Shown here piece after piece: positions 61,459-64,000 of a stretch of DNA of 64,000 nucleotides. This stretch comes from Bradyrhizobium sp. B097 (lineage in GTDB: Bacteria > Pseudomonadota > Alphaproteobacteria > Rhizobiales > Xanthobacteraceae), in the NCBI RefSeq assembly GCF_038957035.1, contig NZ_CP152412.1, forward strand, positions 2,352,501 through 2,416,500. The letters run 5' to 3'. Each line of letters starts with the position of its first letter. The stretch's first letter is position 1. The notes below the pieces were generated by a model. It saw nothing but the letters and a program-made list of their open reading frames with translations. It did no database searches and was not told the origin of the DNA. The translations under genes and the position numbers were made by a program.

Positions 61459-62151
61459 ATGCAACTCGCGAAGAATGTGATCGACGTCGGCCTTTCCACC
61501 AACAATCTGGAGCCGATGCTGCGGTTCTGGCAGCAGGATGCCGGCGTTCGCTTCGACCACATGTTGCCGATCCGGCGCGGACAGAAGCAGTACCGGTACG
61601 ACGCGCATGGGTCGGTCATCAAGCTCAACCACCATGTCGAGCCGCTGCCGGATGCGGCGCCGAGCGGCTATCGCGAACTGATCGTTGCGCGGGACGGCGT
61701 TGGAGCGCCGCAGCGGATGGCCGATCCCGACGGCAACGGCGTTTGCCTGGTGGCGCCCGGACATGACGGCATCACCCAAATTGCGGTATCCATGGCCGTG
61801 CGCGACCTCGCCGCGCATCGCAATTTCTACGGCGACATTCTCGGCTTCGCCGAGCAATCCTGGTCGGGCGGTCCGGCGTTTCGCCTCGGCGAGAGCCTGA
61901 TCCTGCTCAGGGAAGATCGGGCCGCGACCGTCGATCCGGTTCGGGGCGCGCGCGGCTGGCGCTACATCACGCTGCAAGTCGCCGATATCGACGCCGTGCA
62001 CAACGGACTGCGCGCCAAGGGCGTGCGCGAGGGCCTCGCGCCGGTGACGCTTGGCGAGGTCGCGCGGATTTCCATGATCCTCGATCCGGACGGCAACTGG
62101 ATCGAACTGTCCCGCCGCGCATCGATCGTCGGCAGCCTGTCCGATCACTAG
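61459..62151 (+). CDS. VOC-family (glyoxalase/bleomycin-resistance-like) protein
   Basis: A 230-residue protein of two vicinal-oxygen-chelate modules. The first (1-105) starts NVIDVGLSTNNLEPMLRFW; the second has TQIAVSMAVRDLAAHRNFYGDILGFAEQ and MILDPDGNWIELSRRA, with the terminal glutamate of the metal site. Possible dioxygenase, lyase or glyoxalase-like enzyme. It follows the NTF2-like gene by 41 bases, so all three probably form one LysR-controlled transcript. Confidence 0.88.
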   Translation: MQLAKNVIDVGLSTNNLEPMLRFWQQDAGVRFDHMLPIRRGQKQYRYDAHGSVIKLNHHVEPLPDAAPSGYRELIVARDGVGAPQRMADPDGNGVCLVAPGHDGITQIAVSMAVRDLAAHRNFYGDILGFAEQSWSGGPAFRLGESLILLREDRAATVDPVRGARGWRYITLQVADIDAVHNGLRAKGVREGLAPVTLGEVARISMILDPDGNWIELSRRASIVGSLSDH

Positions 62152-62230
62152 ACGTCAATGCATCCGACCCCCGGGGCGACGCGGCGGAACGGCACCTCCG
62201 GGCGCTTCGCAGTCCAGCCCGGGCCATGAG

Positions 62231-62374
62231 ATGCAAAATTCGAAGAGCAGCACCGGGCCCGGCGCGTCTGAATACAGCCCCCGGGATCGTATGCATGACA
62301 AAGGCACGGTAGGCCGGGCAAAGGGCGCATCTGAATATACGCCGGGCGATCGCATGAACGACAAGCGCAAGTAG
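62231..62374 (+). CDS. Small protein with two GASEY motifs (47 residues)
   Basis: ATG at 62231, stop TAG at 62372. The peptide is MQNSKSSTGP, then GASEYSPRDRMHDKG, a short link TVGRAK, then GASEYTPGDRMNDKRK. The two 15-residue motifs are 21 residues (63 bases) apart and differ mainly by conservative changes, which is coding-type conservation. It is basic, hydrophilic and lacks a signal or helix pattern. No ribosome site is obvious. It lies 79 bases past the VOC gene. Function unknown. Confidence 0.55.
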   Translation: MQNSKSSTGPGASEYSPRDRMHDKGTVGRAKGASEYTPGDRMNDKRK

Positions 62375-62454
62375 AGGATCAAGCCTGCATCGAAGTCGCC
62401 GGTCTACCCGGCGACTTCAAGATTTGGCCCCTTGGTCGCAACTCCCCGACAGCT

Positions 62455-62682
62455 TCAGTGACGGTGCTTCCAGTTGCCCCGGCCGCGGTACCATCCGTAG
62501 TGATGACCGCGATTGCCGTGCCAACCGCCATGTCCGTGGCCGTGTCCATGGCCGCCCCTTACCTGAATGACGGCTGCGTCCTGGGCCGCAATCGGCGCTA
62601 TTCCCAACCTCGCGGACGCAGGGCTGACAAACGCCAAAATCAATAACGACACCCCTGCAGTAATCCACTGAACATATCTCAC
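62455..62682 (-). CDS. Small secreted His/Gly-rich protein
   Basis: A 75-residue protein with a signal peptide (MRYVQWITAGVSLLILAFVSPASA-R) and a mature tail packed with glycine, histidine, tryptophan (GGHGHGHGHGGWHGNRG, YGWYRGRGNWKHRH). GTG start at 62682 with AGGAGG nine bases upstream. Histidine runs suggest divalent metal binding, not demonstrated. Comparable in style to the gene at 21176-21391. Confidence 0.7.
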   Translation of the reverse strand: MRYVQWITAGVSLLILAFVSPASARLGIAPIAAQDAAVIQVRGGHGHGHGHGGWHGNRGHHYGWYRGRGNWKHRH

Positions 62683-62865
62683 CGAGATATTCCTCCTGCG
62701 CGGAATTGCGCGAACTCACAAGGCGAGCATAGCTCCGTTTGTTCCATCTACCTGCCGAAAATGTTCCGGATTTAGGTCAAGACAACCCCGACGAGGTCCG
62801 CATCCCAGATTTCTGCCTGCTAGGCGGTGCTGATGCTATGATCGGGTGAACAGATACTCCCTTTG

Positions 62866-63918
62866 ATGATCGCTTTCATGCAGTCGATTTTCAGGCCGCA
62901 GCTGGTTCATCGATTTCCACGAGCGGCGATCGGCTCGGTCTGCCTTCTGCTGTTCGTCCGCTTGGCAAGCGCCGAACCCGTCGGCGACCCAGCCGTGACG
63001 CCGGCCGCGCAAGACGCAGGGCCAGCGCAAGCGGAAACGTCTCGTCCGAATACGAATATCGGAGAGCACAATGGTCAGGCCGATCGGTCGGCGTCGGACC
63101 ATCAATCCTCATCCGTTCCGTCGCCACCGCCTTCGAAGCTCGACGGGCCGCAACAATACTGCAAGGCGTTGGAGCAGGCCGCATTGGAGAACGGCTTGCC
63201 GCCGGATTTCTTCGTCCGGCTGATCTGGCAGGAAAGCAATTTCGATCCCGGTTCGGTCAGTCCGGCCGGCGCCCAGGGTATTGCCCAATTCATGCCCGGC
63301 ACCGCGCGCTGGCGCGGCCTCGCGGACCCGTTCGAGCCGTTGCCTGCCTTGCAGGAATCCGCCCGCTGGCTCCGCGAGCTGCGCGCGCAATTCGGCAATC
63401 TCGGCCTTGCGGCGGCTGCCTATAATGGCGGCCCGCGGCGCGTTCAGGATTGGTTGGCGGGACGTGGCAACCTGCCGGGCGAAACACGCGCTTATGTCAG
63501 GATCATTACCGGCAAGTCTGCCGAGGAATGGGCGCAGGGTTCAGTAGAGGACAGGGTCCACACGGACGCCGCCATGGCCTGCGGTGACATCGTGCGCGGC
63601 ATGCTGATCAGGGCGCTGCCTGCGGCCCCAAGAGAGCCCGTGACAATTGCACAGCAAGCGGCGTGGGGACCCTGGGGCCTCCAATTGGCCGGCGGTCCGT
63701 CGCAATCCAGGGTTCTCGCCGATTACCAGCAGCTCCAGAAACGCTTCGCGCCCGTGCTGGGCGATCGCGCGCCGCTCATTCTGAGATCGCATATGGCCGG
63801 GCCAGGCTCGGCCACCTGGTATCTGCTCCGGGTCGCCGAGACGACCCGTGAGCGAGCCAACCAGCTTTGCGCGCGACTTGAGGCAATCGGCGGGCGCTGC
63901 CTCGTGTTTCGAAACTAG
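62866..63918 (+). CDS. Lytic murein transglycosylase (SLT domain) with C-terminal SPOR-like region
   Basis: A 350-residue exported enzyme. A signal sequence (AIGSVCLLLFVRLASA) and a Ser/Pro/Asn-rich linker lead to an SLT domain: the catalytic glutamate in WQESNFDPGSVSPAGAQGI-AQFMPGTA and AAYNGGPRRVQDW. The C-terminal 90 residues (GLQLAGGPSQSRVLADYQ ... CARLEAIGGRCLVFRN) look like a SPOR domain, which binds septal glycan. It cleaves peptidoglycan without hydrolysis. Start: ATG 62866, after a TTG that is rejected. Confidence 0.9.
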   Translation: MIAFMQSIFRPQLVHRFPRAAIGSVCLLLFVRLASAEPVGDPAVTPAAQDAGPAQAETSRPNTNIGEHNGQADRSASDHQSSSVPSPPPSKLDGPQQYCKALEQAALENGLPPDFFVRLIWQESNFDPGSVSPAGAQGIAQFMPGTARWRGLADPFEPLPALQESARWLRELRAQFGNLGLAAAAYNGGPRRVQDWLAGRGNLPGETRAYVRIITGKSAEEWAQGSVEDRVHTDAAMACGDIVRGMLIRALPAAPREPVTIAQQAAWGPWGLQLAGGPSQSRVLADYQQLQKRFAPVLGDRAPLILRSHMAGPGSATWYLLRVAETTRERANQLCARLEAIGGRCLVFRN

Positions 63919-64000
63919 TGCCTCGTTATGCCCCGGTTGAGGCTGACCTGAAACAATGGCCCTTCGTCGGTGCGGACCTCGAACGCCAGCAAACTGTGTT
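63915..64000 (-). CDS. C-terminus of a small protein, possibly DUF6894-like (partial)
   Basis: Read on the minus strand to a TAG at 63915-63917, the frame gives LLAFEVRTDEGPLFQVSLNRG before RITRH-type end residues. The pattern EVR-x-D-EG-PLF-x-VSL is that of the end of DUF6894 proteins, small and common in Bradyrhizobium. Only about 28 residues are inside the window and the stop overlaps that of the transglycosylase by two bases. Low confidence. Confidence 0.35.
   Translation of the reverse strand, partial: HSLLAFEVRTDEGPLFQVSLNRGITRH

Noticed and set aside
1..64000. CRISPR array, tRNA or rRNA gene, insertion sequence, prophage
   Set aside because: No regularly spaced identical repeats, cloverleaf, rRNA-like stretch, transposase or phage gene was seen. 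The repeats found are intergenic palindromes.

Overview
The window is high-GC DNA from an alphaproteobacterium of the Bradyrhizobium/Rhodopseudomonas type (order Hyphomicrobiales). Three things point there: gene content (C-P lyase genes, a single-chain indolepyruvate:ferredoxin oxidoreductase, a ClpS2-type adaptor, an extensin-like secreted protein), closely packed genes with short start/stop overlaps, and many palindromic intergenic repeats. Genus assignment is inference; no rRNA or tRNA gene is present. No CRISPR array, insertion sequence or prophage was seen. The window reads as ordinary chromosomal backbone.

Layout. 1-5.5 kb: 3' part of a phosphonate C-P lyase operon (phnI end, phnJ, phnK, phnL, phnM, phnN) plus a PPOX-type flavoprotein. 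5.7-11 kb: TetR regulator divergent from an RND efflux pair. 11.5-17.5 kb: a three-gene set (hot-dog hydratase, CMD-family protein, SDR) divergent from an indolepyruvate:ferredoxin oxidoreductase. 17.7-24.9 kb: secreted proteins, PhoD-type phosphatase, aldo/keto reductase, Tat-exported amidohydrolase, MocR/LysN-type aminotransferase. 25-33 kb: CPA2 antiporter, RibB with a degenerate RibA-like tail, glutaryl-CoA dehydrogenase, MBL hydrolase, DUF1499 protein, acyl-CoA ligase. 33-40 kb: envelope genes (extensin-like, L,D-transpeptidase), CorA, SDR, PdxH, surface lipoprotein, DnaJ-family protein. 40-49 kb: ECF sigma/anti-sigma pair, histidine phosphatase, AroC, adenylate cyclase, DMT exporter, ClpS2, DUF1194 protein, nucleotidyltransferase. 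48-55 kb: dxs, nucleoside deoxyribosyltransferase, tlyA, rumA-like methyltransferase, xseB and a histone-deacetylase-family protein, all on the minus strand. 55-64 kb: 5'-nucleotidase, enoyl-CoA hydratase, alpha/beta hydrolase, DinB protein, a LysR divergon (secreted protein, NTF2-like, VOC), two unusual small proteins, a lytic transglycosylase.

How genes work together. Clear units are the phn operon, the TetR/RND unit with a palindrome over the adaptor's ribosome site, the sigma/anti-sigma pair, the coupled NDT-tlyA-rumA run, and the LysR divergon. No wholly new multi-gene system could be demonstrated. The best leads are the divergent IOR / hydratase-CMD-SDR module, a 47-residue protein built of two copies of a GASEY motif, a strongly structured 390-bp gap next to the anti-sigma gene, a 15-bp tandem repeat, and several families of intergenic palindromes, one of which supplies a gene's stop codon.
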